From Arachis hypogaea (taxonomy: Eukaryota; Streptophyta; Magnoliopsida; Fabales; Fabaceae): DNA of 64,000 nucleotides. The position numbers and the translations under genes were made by a program. Numbering within the stretch: the stretch's first letter is position 1; every line of letters starts with the position of its first letter. Under the pieces are notes generated by a model that had not been told where the DNA came from, made no database searches, and worked only from the letters and a program-made list of their open reading frames with translations. Location: contig NC_092047.1 of assembly GCF_003086295.3 (NCBI RefSeq), positions 62,352,054 to 62,416,053 on the forward strand, read 5' to 3'. Positions 40,448 through 51,403 of this stretch are shown in pieces.

Positions 40448-42093
40448 TGGTGCACGAAATTGTGATCATCAATGGCGCCAACAACTTGGTACGCACAATT
40501 GTAATCTCAACTCTTTATCATAACTCCGCACAACTAACCAGCAAGTGCACTGGGTCGTCCAAGTAATAAACCTTACATGAGTAAGGTCGATCCCACGGAG
40601 ATTGTCGTCTTGAAGCAAGCTATGGTCATCTTGTAAATCTCAGTCAGGCGGATTCAAATGGTTATGGAGAATTGATAATTAAGATATGAATAAAACATAA
40701 AATAAAGATAGAGATACTTATGTAATTCATTGGTAGGAATTTCAGATAAGCGTATGGAGATGCTTTGTTCCTTCTTAACTTCTGCTTTTCTATTGCCTTC
40801 TTCCAATCATTCATACTCCTTTCCATGGCAAGCTTTATGTTGGGCATCACCATTGTCAATGGTTACTTCCCGTCCTCTCAGTGAAAATGTTCCAAATGCG
40901 CTGTCACCGCACGGCTAATCATCTGTCGGTTCTCGATCATGTTGGAATAGGATCCATTGATTCTTTTGCGTCTGTCACTAAGCCCAACACTCGCGAGTTT
41001 GAAGCTCGTTACAGTCATCCCTTCCCAGATCCTACTCGGAATACCATAGACAAGGTTTAGACTTTCCGGATCTCAGGAATGGCCGCCAATAATTCTAGCC
41101 TATACCACGAAGGTTCTAATCTTAGATTAGAAACCCAAGAGATACACATTCAAGCTTAATTGCATGTAGAACGGAAGTAGTTGTCAGGCACGCGTTCATA
41201 GGTGAGAATGATGATGAGTGTTATGGATCATCACATTCATCAAGTTGAAGAACGAGTGTATATCTTAGAGAAGAAGTAGGCGTGAATTGAATAGAAAAAT
41301 AGTAGTACTTTGCATTAATTCATGAAGAACAGCAGAGCTCCACACCTTAATCTATGGTGTGTAGAAACTCCACCGTTGAAAATACAAAAGTAATGAAGGT
41401 CCAGGCATGGCCGAATGGCCAGCCCCCATAAAGGTCTAAGATCATATAAGGCTAATCAAAGATCTCCAAATACAATAGCAAAAGGTCCTATTTATAGAAA
41501 ACTAGTAGCCTAGGGTTATAGAAATAAGTAAATGATGCAGAAATCCACTTCCGGGCCTACTTGGTGTGTGCTTGGGCTGAGCATTGAAGCTTTCACATGT
41601 AGAGACTTTTCTTGGAGTTAAACGCCAGCTTTTGTGCCAGTTTGGGCGTTTAACTCCAGCTTTTATGCCAATTCTGGCGTTTTGACGCCAGAATTTCTAT
41701 GCTGACTTGGAACGCCGGTTTGGGCCATCAAATCTTAGGCAAAGTATGGACTATTATATATTGCTGGAAAGCATAGGATGTCTACTTTCCAACGCAATTA
41801 AGAGTGCACCAATTGGGCTTCTGTAGCTCCAGAAAATCAACTTCGAGTTCAGGGAGGTCAGAATCCAACAGCATCTGCAGTCTTTTTTCAGCCTCTGAAT
41901 TAGATTTTTGCTTAAGTCCCTCAATTTCAGCCAGAAAATACCTGAAATCACAGAAAAATACACAAAATCATTGTAAAGTCCAGAAATGTGATTTTTATTT
42001 AAAAACTAATAAAAACATAATAAAAACTAACTAAAATATATTAAAAACATACTAAAAACAATGCCAAAAATCGTATAAATTATCCGCTCATCA
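40448..42093 (-). repeat. F4 3' LTR
   Basis: 1646 bases; the minus strand runs TGATGAGCGGATAATTTATACG to TCGTGCACCA. U5 hairpin CCTTAC-TCAT-GTAAGG (loop change only) at 40571-40586. Palindrome units near 41618-41692. Confidence 0.92.
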
Positions 42094-43181
42094 CAACACC
42101 AAACTTAAATTGTTGCTTGTCCCCAAGCAACTGAAAATCAAATAGGATAAAAAGAAGAGAATATACAATGAATTCCAAAAACATCTATGAAGATCAGTCT
42201 TAATTAGATGAGCGGGGCTATTAGCTTTTTGCTTCTGAATAGTTTTGGCATCTCACTTTATCCTTTGAAGTTCAGAATGATTGGCATCTATAGGAACTCA
42301 GAATTCAGATAGTGTTATTGATTCTCCTAGTTTAGTATGTTGATTCTTGAACACAGTTACTTTATGAGTCTTGGCCGTGACCCTAAGCATTTTGTTTTCC
42401 AATATTACCACCGGATACATAAATGCCACAGACACATAACTGGGTGAACCTTTTCAGATTGTGACTCAGCTTTGCTAGAGTCCCCAACTAGAGGTGTCCA
42501 GAGCTCTTAAGCACACTCTTTTTGCTTTGGAACACGACTTCAACCGCTCAGTCTCAAGTTTTCACTCGACACTTTCACGCCACAAGCACATGGTTAGGGA
42601 CTGCTTGGTTTAGCCGCTTAGGCTAGGATTTTATTCCTGTGGGCCCTCATATCCACTGACGCTCAAAGCCTTGGATCCTTTTTATTTTACCCTTGCCTTT
42701 TGGTTTAAAGGGCTATTGGCTTTTTCTGCTTGCTCTTTTTTTTTCTTTTTCTCTTTTTTCTTTTTTGCAAGCTTTTCACTGCTTTTTCTTGCTTCAAGAA
42801 TCATTTTTATGATTTTTCAGATTATCAAATAACATTTCTCCTTTTCCATCATTCTTTCAAGAGCCAATAGTTTTAACATTCATGAATAACAATTTCAAAA
42901 ATATGCACTGTTCAAGCATTCATTCAGAAAGACAAAAGTATTGCCACCACATCAAAATAACTAAACTGTTTTAAAATTCGAAATTCATGCACTTCTTTTT
43001 CTTTTTCAATTAAAAACATTTTACATTTAAGAAAGGTGATGGACTCATTTTCATAGCTTTAAGGCATAGACACTTAGACACTAGTGATCATGTAATAAAG
43101 ACACAAACATAAATAAACATAAAGCATAAAAATTCAAAAAATAGAAAATAAAGAACAAGGAAATTAAAGAACGGGTCCACC
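42094..43181 (-). other. F4 3' noncoding region
   Basis: Homologous to F1 7911-9040. The hairpin at 42554-42569 reads TCGAGT-GAAA-ACTTGA on the minus strand, keeping pairing by a G-U pair. The LTR-adjacent motif AAGTTTGGTGTTG is intact at 42094-42107. Confidence 0.75.
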
Positions 43182-44333
43182 TTAATGATGGCGGCTTGTT
43201 CTTCCTCTTGAAGATCTTATGGAGTGCTTGAGCTCCTCAATATCTCTTCCTTGCCTTTGTTGCTCCTCTCTCATAACTCTTTAGTCTTCTCTAATTTCAT
43301 GGAGGAGGATAGAATGCTCTTGGTGCTCCACCCTTAGTTGTCCCATATTGGAACTTAATTCTCCTAGGGAGGTGTTGATTTGCTCCCAATAATTTTGTGG
43401 AGGAAAATGCATCCCTTGAGAAATCTCAGGGATTTCATGATGAGGAATTTCCTCATGCTCTTGTCCATGAGTGGGATCTCTTGTTTGCTCCATCCTTTTC
43501 TTAGTGATGGGCTTGTCCTCATCAATGAGGATGTCTTCTTCTATGTCAATTCCAGCTGAATTGCAAAGGTGACAAATAAGATGAGGGAAGGCTAACCTTG
43601 ACAAAGTAGAGGACTTATCCGCCACCTTGTAGAGTTCAAGGGATATAACCTCATGAACTTCTACTTCCTCTCCAATCATGATGCTATGGATCATGATAGC
43701 CCGGTCTATAGTAACTTCAGACCGGTTGCTAGTGGAAATAATTGAGCGTTGGATGAACTCCAACTATCCCCTAGCCACGGGCTTGAGGTCATGTCTTCTT
43801 AGTTGAACCGGCTTTCCTCTTGAATCTCTCTTTCATTGAGCGCCCTCTTCACAAATGTCTATGAGGACTTGGTCCAATCTTTGATCAAAGTTGACCCTTC
43901 TAGTGTAGGGGTGTGCATCTCCTTGCATCATGGGCAAGTTAAATGCCAACCTTACATTTTCCGAACTGAAATATAAGTATTTTCCCCGAACCATTGTAAT
44001 CCAATTCTTTGGATCCGGGTTCACACTTTGATCATGGTTCTTGGTGATCCATGCATTGGCATAGAACTCTTGAACCATTAAGATTCTGACTTGTTGAATG
44101 GGGTTGGTGAGAACTTTCCAACCTCTTCTTCGAATCTCATGTCGGATCATTGGATATTCACCCTTTTTGAGCTTGAAAGGGACCTCGGGGATCACTTTCT
44201 TCTTGGCCACGACTTCATAGAAGTGGTCTTGATGCACTTTTGAGATGAATCTCTCTATCTCCCATGACTCGGAGGTGAAAGCTTTTGCCTTCCCTTTCCT
44301 CTTTCTAGAGGTTTCTCCGGCCTTTGGTGCCAT
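43182..44333 (-). pseudogene. F4 ORF3, full length with three stops
   Basis: Minus-strand ATG at 44333 (MAPKAGETSRKRKGKAK). 384 codons with no frameshift relative to F1, and all the same motifs (RRGWKVLTNPIQQVR, MVQEFYANAW, FPHLICHLCNSAGIDIE, coiled-coil tail). Stops: TGA near 43833 and TAG near 43765, both in place of Trp (TGG), and TAA near 43282 in place of Gln. All are G-to-A or C-to-T changes. Confidence 0.9.
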
Positions 44334-44874
44334 AAATGGTTATGGAAAAACAAAAAGCAACACTTTTACCACACCAAACTTAAAAGGTTTGCTCATCCTT
44401 GAGCAAAAGAAGAAAGAAGAGAGTAGAAGAAGAAGAAATAGAGGAGATGGAGGGGGGTTAGTGTTTTGGCCAAGGGGGAGAAGTAGTGTTTAAGATGTGT
44501 GAAAATGAAGGGGTGAAGAGTGGTTTATATAGGAGTCAGGAGAGGGTAAGGTTCGGCCATGTATGGGTGGGATTGGGAGGGAAAGTGGTTTGAATTTGAA
44601 TGGTGAGGTAGGTGGGATTTATGATGGATGGATGTGGATTGGTGAAGGGTTTATGGAGAAGAGGGTATGATTTGATAGGTGAGTGGTTTTTGGGGAAGAT
44701 GTATTGAGGTGATTGGTGAAGGGTATTTTGAGAAGAGTATTATGAAAAGGTGTGAAGAAGAGAGAGAGTGAGTTGAGATTGGTGGGGATCCTGTGGGGTC
44801 CACAGATCCTGAGGTGTCAAGGATTTCTCATCCCTGCACCAATTAGGCTTGCAAAACTCCCTTTGCTGCCAATC

Positions 44875-45004
44875 CTGCCGTTTAACGCCAGCTTCTTGCC
44901 CTTTTCTGGCGTTAAACGCCAGTCTGGTGCCCATTTCTGGCGTTAAACGCCCAGAATGGTGCCAGACTGGGCGTTTAACACCCTTACTGGCGTTTAAACG
45001 CCAG
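44875..45004 (-). repeat. TGGCGTTAAACGCCAG palindrome array, F4 internal
   Basis: Five units including CTGGCGTTAAACGCCAG and ACTGGCGTTTAAACGCCAGT, between ORF3 and gag-pro. Confidence 0.85.
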
Positions 45005-45155
45005 TAGGCTTCTCCTCCAGGGTGTGCTATTTTTCATTCTATTTTTCAGTTTATTTTTGCTTTTTCAATTGTTTCTGTGACTTCACATGATCATCAACCT
45101 ATAGAAAACATAAAATAACAATGGAAAATAGAAATTTAACATAGATAAGTAAAAT

Positions 45156-45186
45156 TTGGGTTACCTCCCAACAAGCGCTTCTTTAA
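45156..45186 (-). other. Post-coding hairpin, loop AGGTAA (F4)
   Basis: On the minus strand AAAGAAGCGCTTG, stem TTGGG, loop AGGTAA, stem CCCAA. Confidence 0.62.
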
Positions 45187-45220
45187 TGTCAATAGCTTGA
45201 TAGTGGGCTCTCATGGAGCC

Positions 45221-45715
45221 TCACAGATATTCAGAGCATGATGATGGCCTCTCAACACCAAACTTAGAGTTTGGTTGTGGCCTCCCAACACCAAACCTAG
45301 AGTTTGAATGTGGGGGTTTTGTTTGACTCTGCATTGAGAGAAACTTTTCATGCTTCCTCTCCATGGTTACAGAGGGAGATCCTTGAGCTTTAAACACAAG
45401 GGAGTTCTTATTCACTTGAAGGACTAATTCTCCTCTGTCAACATCAATCACAGCTTTTGCTGTGGCTAGGAAGGGTCTGCCAAGGATGATGGATTCATCC
45501 ATACACTTCCCAGTGTCTAGGATTATGAAATCAGCAGGGATGTAGTGGTCTTCAACCTTTACCAAAATATCCTCTACAATTCCATAAGCCTGTTTTCTTG
45601 AATTGTCTGCCATCTCTAGTGAGATTCTTGCAGCTTGTACCTCAAAGATTCCTAGCTTCTCCATTACAGAGAGAGGCATGAGGTTTATGCTTGACCCTAG
45701 ATCACACAGAGCCTT
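45221..45715 (-). pseudogene. gag-pro: F4 protease, C-terminal part of gag-pro
   Basis: Minus strand. It begins in the codons for KALCDLGSSINLMPLS (aspartic protease active site DLGS), followed by ISLEMADNSRKQAYG and SIILGRPFLATA. It ends with SKFGV/SRFGV-type repeats, because the F1 stop position reads through here. It is cut from the rest of gag-pro by element A. Confidence 0.9.
45711..45715. repeat. Element A target-site duplication, left (GCCTT)
   Basis: GCCTT directly left of the A terminal TGACA (plus strand), repeated at 58512-58516. Confidence 0.93.
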
Positions 45716-47209
45716 TGACATGGTGGAAATTGGCTAATTAAGAACTGATATAAGTTGTGCATTGCAAGTATAGTTCTTAACCAACCAGAAATCCGCTTAT
45801 CAATTTAGAAAGGTTGTCACAAAAATTAAAATTAAAATACTGGGAGTATGAATCCTAGGTCGTCTCCCAACGAGTTGCAGAAAGCTGTGCTATTTTATTA
45901 ATAAGATATTTTTAGAAAGAGTTTGAGTTGAATAAACAGAAAATTAAATTGGGGAAATTAAGTAATTTAAACAAAAGCCTTGACTGGGAGTAGATTAGTT
46001 AGAAGCCCTATTCTTGTTGCAGTACTCTCAAGATTAATTGATAATTGAAGGTCGTTCTGTTTAGTTATCCCTTACCAAATAAGGGAAAGTCAAACAAGTT
46101 GGAATGATGTTTCTACTCACAAGTCCCAATCCGCTTACATGGAAGGACTGGCGTTAGTGACTAGAGAGCCATCCAACAATAAACCCAATTACAATTTCTC
46201 CTTTGAACATTCCAACTCAAAGGTTCCTTTCAATCAACTCCCCATCAAGTCAGGGAACTACTCGCTCATTGTGAATGTAGAGATCATAACATAGGAAAGG
46301 GAATTAAAGAAAGACATGATAAATAAAACTCAAAGGAATCAATTAAAAATAAAAGTAACTCTTGTATTAATAAATTCTAAAATAATCCAATAGTAAAATT
46401 GAGTAAATTGAAGGACATGGAAGAGTAAAGCCAAGTAAAGAAAACGAACTAGAATGACGAAGTCTTGATGAGGTAATAACTCTTCTCAATATCCCAATGC
46501 AAAGAGCAATCGAAATAAAAATCCTAAGAACTATGAATGTGTAGAGAGAAAACCTAGAGGAGGAGTAAAACTAGATCTAAAAACTAAAAATTGTGTAGAA
46601 TGAATGTTATTTTTTGTTTCTGCATGTCCTCTGGCTCTAGTCTGCTTTTCTGGGCCGAAAACTGGGTCAAAACATGGCCCAAAATCGCCCCCAGCGAATT
46701 CTGCAGATTATGCAGATCGCGCATGTCACGCGATCGCGTCATTCATGCGAACGCGTCATGCGGCGTTTTGCTTTGCCACGCGGGCGCGTTGTCCACGCCT
46801 CCGCGTCACTTGTGCTATTCCAATCCGCGCGGTTGCGTGAGCCATGCGACCGCGTCACTGCGATTTCCTCTCTTCCGCGCGGTTGCGTGAGCCATGCGAC
46901 CGTGTCACTTCTCGCTGGTCATCTCCTTAATTTCTTGTGTTCCTTCCATTTTTGCAAGCTTCCTTTCCAATCTCCAACTCATTCATGCCCTATAAAGCCT
47001 GAAACACTTAACACACAGATCACGGCATCGAATGGAATAAAGGAGAATTAAAATGTATAATTAAAAGTCTCTAGGAAGCAAGTTTTCAATCATGTAATAA
47101 TTTTAGGAAGGAAATATAAATGCATGCTAATCATATGAATAAGTGGGTAAAGATCATGATAAAACCACACAATTAAACACATTATAAACCATAAAATAGT
47201 GGTTTATCA
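45716..47209 (-). repeat. A 3' LTR
   Basis: 1494 bases; the minus strand runs TGATAAACCACTATTTTATGG to CCACCATGTCA. GC palindromes at 46715-46912 (GCGCGGTTGCGTGAGCC, GCGATCGCGTC). U5 hairpin at about 45839-45857 has one mismatch compared with the 5' LTR. Confidence 0.93.
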
Positions 47210-47224
47210 ACCTCCCCACACTTA
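47210..47224 (-). other. A polypurine tract
   Basis: TAAGTGTGGGGAGGT on the minus strand, immediately before the LTR start TGATAAACC. Nearly the same PPT as U1. Confidence 0.88.
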
Positions 47225-48630
47225 AACATTGGCATGTCCTCATGCTTAGTTGAAGAAGATAAAATAAATGAGTAGGAACATGTAAAACTCATGCAATGCA
47301 ATGCAACCTATATATATGAATGCAACTATATGATTTTTTTTCCACTTGATCAATAATAAATATGCTCTTCAACACAATTACAAATCAAATTCCATTAATT
47401 CAATTCTCATGCAGTAAGAACAGATAAAAATGCAAGAAGGCAGCTCATGAAAGCAGGGAATATAGAATTTTAAGCATTGAACCCTCACTGATGATGTATA
47501 TACGCTCTAATCTCTCTAGTGTATAGGGCAATCACTCTATCCTTCTCTAATCATGCTTTCTAATTTTTTTGTTCTTCTCCTAATCAATCAACAACATTTA
47601 ATATACCAATGCAGACATCATGAGGTCTTTTCAAGGTTGTAATGGGGCCAAGGTAATGGTAAGGATACATATGTGGCTAAGTAAGCTTATAAACTGAATC
47701 TTTAATTAACCCAAGCTTTAACATAACCTATGTATATATTCTATATAACTTTAGAATTCATACCTAGCTACCCAGAATTTCTCTTTCACATTCCATACTC
47801 ATGTATCAACTTTTATTTTAATTTTATCATACATGCATTGACCTTTGAATTCTTAACTTAACGTTGGGGTAATTTTGTCCCCTTATTTATATATTGAATA
47901 TTTTTTATTGATTTTTTTTAATATAAGCATAAAAATAAACATAGCTTATCAATGCACATAGATTTTTAATTCTTATAGTTTCACATGAGTAGGTATCCAA
48001 ATTCCCATTCTATTATCATGACACATTCCCTTATTATCTTTTGTTCCCACAATTTCACATACTTAATTAGCACACACAATTCTATCTTAAGCTAACCAAA
48101 GATTCAGTTTGGGATATATAATTGTTTTTCCGCTTAAGGCTAGTAATGTGGTAAAATATAGAACAAATGGGATTTAAAGGCTCAAAGTGGCTAACAAAGG
48201 TAATTGAAAGGGTAGGCTTAATTTGGATAAGTGAGCTAAACAATTAATGGCCTCAATCATATACAAACATATAAATATAATAAATATTGGACATATAGGA
48301 TGAAACAAAATATAGATTACAATCATAGAGAAGTAAACAAACAAGAATAAAATAATTATGGTTAAATAATGTAACCATGCATAAAGGCTCAATTCTCACA
48401 GGGTGTGTGTTCTTTAGCTCAAAAATCATGTTCCAAATACAACTTCAAGCAAATTTAACATAAAAATTTAATTAAAATTAGTGAAATTTTGTTCCAAAAA
48501 TAGAGTCTTAGAAGAAACTAATCTATTACTATGCAATTTATCCTATTCTATAAAAGAAAAACCAACTAAATATCCTAATTTATTGGTGTTTAGGGAAGAG
48601 AAATTACCTCCGGAAGTCAGGTACTGACCG
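47225..48630 (-). other. A 3' noncoding region
   Basis: 1.4 kb, AT-rich, no coding potential. Similar in size and place to U1 22043-23530. Confidence 0.65.
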
Positions 48631-48665
48631 ACCTCCCCACACTTAAGGCTTTGCACCGTCCTCGG
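48631..48665 (-). other. Hairpin and internal PPT copy at the end of A ORF3
   Basis: On the minus strand GCACCG-AGGA-CGGTGC is followed by AAAGCCTTAAGTGTGGGGAGGT. Fifteen bases (TAAGTGTGGGGAGGT) equal the true PPT. The ORF3 stop codon lies inside the motif. The same arrangement occurs in U1 (22006-22042). Confidence 0.75.
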
Positions 48666-49896
48666 TGCCATCTGTCAGGAATAGGGGTGGGCTGGTAGCA
48701 GTATCTCCACAGTCGGGACCGTCATGGCTCCCTGTGCTGGTAAAGGAAGTGGAGTCCGGGGTGTCTGAGTCCTTGAATTTTCCCATAATTAGCTCCTTGA
48801 GGTATGTGAATCGGCGCTTGTTACGGCGCTCTCTCATCTTAGCTTTGTGTTCCTGCCGATCCAATCTTTCGAGTATCTGATGGAGCAGTTGGTTTGTCGT
48901 AGGTGCTTGTGGTACGGAAGGAGGAATGTCCTGAGCCGGTTCAGTGGGCTGGCTTGTAGTGGCTGTTGAGGGTCTGATATATTTCCCATTAGGGACATAT
49001 TGATCATCCCGTGGAAGTATGGCTTTGGTGTCCCCAGCTCTGAAGGAGACTCCGGCTGCTGAGACGAGATCTGAGACCAAGGCAGGGAAAGGTAAGTTGC
49101 CCACGATTTGTACGTGTCCCATGGCATTCTGGATATGTCTTGGTAGGTTCAGAGGCTGGTCTGTAAGGATGTACCATAGTAGAACGGCCATGTCCGCAGT
49201 GAAGGAGGACTCGTGAGTGCTCGAAAAGACATAATGGGACATGATCTGTGCCCATACGTGAGCCTCCAAGGTAAGTGCTGAAGCTGAAATTCCCTTAGGG
49301 CGGGTACGATGGTATCCGTAGATCCATCGGCTGCCAGGTAGTGCGATAACTCTGAGAATGGCGTCCCAGTCAAATTGGTACATCTGGTGCTTGAGTGTGG
49401 CTTCTTGAAAGGCGTCCAAACCTTCTGGAATAGGGGGAAGACCTAGAGCTTTTTGAATGGCCTCTTCTGTAATGGGGACTTGCTTCTGACAGACAAAGAC
49501 AGACTGCAGGGTTGGCAGGTGGAAGTTAGAGTAGAACTCGACTACCCAAGAAAGATTGACCTGCCTTGGCTGTCTCTGTAGGAAACCCCATTGTCTTTGT
49601 GCAATTGGCGGCTCAACAAAGGTAGCAATATGGTTTGGGAGGAGAAGAAGGTATTCGTTGTTGTAGCTCCTTTCTGCTAGGATGGGGAACATCAGCTCAC
49701 AGTAGCGATTGGGAAATCGTGCAGTGTCCTTTGCTGGGAAGGCTTTTTCTTTATCATCAACCTTTATAATCCTCTTAAGTCTCTTTGTTGAGGGTTTAAC
49801 CACAGTTGAAGAGGGTTCTGCCACTAATACTCTTTTTGTTCCTCTTCTTGCTATAGATTTGGGAGAAGCTTTCTCTTTTTCTTTCTTGGTGGCCAT
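48643..49896 (-). CDS. A ORF3, plant-retrotransposon protein, open
   Basis: Minus-strand ATG at 49896 (MATKKEKEKASPKSIARR) gives about 417 codons without a stop. The Lys/Arg-rich N-terminus resembles a nuclear-localisation region. The globular part (about 60-310) contains QRQWGFLQRQPRQVNLSW, VVEFYSNFHLP, ITEEAIQKALGLPP, AHVWAQIMSHYVFSSTHES and FPALVSDLVSAAGVSFR, matching F1 ORF3 block by block (RRGWEVL, MVQEFYANAW, ARGWLEFIQ, FPHLICHLCNSAGI). The C-terminus is charged and probably coiled coil (LHQILERLDRQEHKAKMRERRNK has heptad-like spacing). It probably belongs to the 'putative plant transposon protein' family; function unknown. It remains open in an element whose pol is riddled with stops. 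Confidence 0.85.
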   Translation of the reverse strand: MATKKEKEKASPKSIARRGTKRVLVAEPSSTVVKPSTKRLKRIIKVDDKEKAFPAKDTARFPNRYCELMFPILAERSYNNEYLLLLPNHIATFVEPPIAQRQWGFLQRQPRQVNLSWVVEFYSNFHLPTLQSVFVCQKQVPITEEAIQKALGLPPIPEGLDAFQEATLKHQMYQFDWDAILRVIALPGSRWIYGYHRTRPKGISASALTLEAHVWAQIMSHYVFSSTHESSFTADMAVLLWYILTDQPLNLPRHIQNAMGHVQIVGNLPFPALVSDLVSAAGVSFRAGDTKAILPRDDQYVPNGKYIRPSTATTSQPTEPAQDIPPSVPQAPTTNQLLHQILERLDRQEHKAKMRERRNKRRFTYLKELIMGKFKDSDTPDSTSFTSTGSHDGPDCGDTATSPPLFLTDGTEDGAKP

Positions 49897-49944
49897 TCTG
49901 AAAAAGGGAAGAGAAAGTAAATTAAATTCAAAGAGATAGAGCAA

Positions 49945-50656
49945 GGAAGAGAACGGAAAAGGGTGGTTATGAATGCACAGTAAAAGGTAAATGATGTTAA
50001 CACATGGTCATGACTACATGTGAAAAGTCATCAATGGAAAATAGTTAGTGCATATGATGACAAGTGAATGCAAGGTGTTTATTGGCATGCTGGCAAAGGC
50101 AATAATAGCATAGATCAAGCATCACTCGTAACAAACCATCACGTTTGTATTGACAATTATTTATAACGAATAAAATATAAAAAGGATTTTGTGAAAATGG
50201 GTATTTAATAGTAGAGTAGAATAACGGAGAAAAGTGCAAAATGCCATATGGGCTTTTTCACAAACACATAGCATGCATGGTGAAATAATGTATGGAAAGT
50301 ATTAAATTGAACATGCAAGCAACCCTTTAAAAAGTAATATATAATTGCCAAATAAATTTAGAACAATCCACAAGCATATAATGAGAAATAATGACTCAAA
50401 TAAATTTCTAATACCAAGTAAAAAGGAAGAAAATATGAATAATGAAAGTAAAAAGAAAAGAAAAGAAGATAACATAGAAAAATAAAAAGAAAAATAGAAA
50501 AGTAAGGAGAGAAGAAGAAAAAGAAAACCTTGTTAATGGGGGGGAGAGAGAGAGAGAGTGAGGGTGTAAAAAAAGTGAGAAAGAAGGAAGAAGGAGGAAA
50601 AAGAGAAAATAGGATTTGAGGAGAAAAAGATAAGATAACTGGCAAATCAGGGAAGC
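49945..50656 (-). other. A noncoding stretch between ORF3 and the palindrome array
   Basis: AT-rich, ending in an A/G-rich tract with GAGAGAGAGAGAG (50545-50560). No gene or RNA is recognised. Confidence 0.55.
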
Positions 50657-51205
50657 TGTGCGGCGCAATCGATGCGGTCGCGTGGGGCACGCGGTCGCAC
50701 GACTTGCGCTGATACTGATTGACGCGGTCGTGTCGGTCACGCGGTCGCGTGACCCGTTTTATGCCACTGGCACGAGGGCAGCCTCGCACTCGCACAACTC
50801 TCTGTTCAAAATCATTGATTGCCAAATATTGGGTGACACGATCGCGTGGGGCATGCAATCGCGTGAGTGGCCATTAGAAGGATATGACGCGGTCGCGTCG
50901 GTCACGCGGCCGTAGCGTAGGAAGGATTGTGCATTCAGCACCAATCTAGCACCACTCTAGCACAACTTTCGGTTGTGCACCCTTTTGACGTCGAATTCTA
51001 GGGCACGCGGCCATGTGGGTCACGCGGTCGCGTGGGAGGCCAATGTTCCCATGTGACGCGGGCGCGTCGGTGATGCGGTCGCGTGGGGCAATTTGTGCCA
51101 TTGGCACGCCTCCAACCACGCTCCTGCGTGACTCTTTGTTTATTTTTTTTATTTTCTCCTATCTCCTTGCGACACGGACGCGTCAATGATGCGGTCGCGT
51201 CGCGT
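50657..51205 (-). repeat. GC palindrome array CACGCGGTCGCGTGGG (A internal)
   Basis: A dozen or so copies of CACGCGGTCGCGT and GACGCGGTCGCGTC occur in several spaced clusters. Same position as the F-type GGCGTT arrays and the U1 array: after the coding module, before ORF3. Confidence 0.82.
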
Positions 51206-51342
51206 AACCCCCTTTTTTTTCTTTTTTTTCAATGAAAATTAAAAATAAAAGTATGTAAATGCAAATGCACGAAATGTACTAATAAAGAGAAGAGTTATTA
51301 AATAGAAAAAACTAAAAATAAAGAATAGAACGATCATACCAT

Positions 51343-51373
51343 GGTGGGTTGTCTCCCACCTAGCACTTTGCTT
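51343..51373 (-). other. Post-coding hairpin, loop AGACAA (A)
   Basis: On the minus strand AAAGTGCTA, stem GGTGGG, loop AGACAA, stem CCCACC. About 30 bases after the integrase stop. Confidence 0.68.
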
Positions 51374-51403
51374 TAACGCCCATAAGTTGGACGCTCCATT
51401 AGC

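Noticed and set aside
46591..47051. Overlapping frames in the A LTR (also at 57902-58353), present in both LTRs.
   Set aside because: They run through the LTR palindromes in three frames at once, have no recognisable domain, and are duplicated only because LTRs are duplicated.
50358..50858. A frame of 166 codons beside the A palindrome array.
   Set aside because: It is formed by an A/G-rich tract (Phe/Ser/Leu runs) and GC palindromes; no initiation context or homologue.
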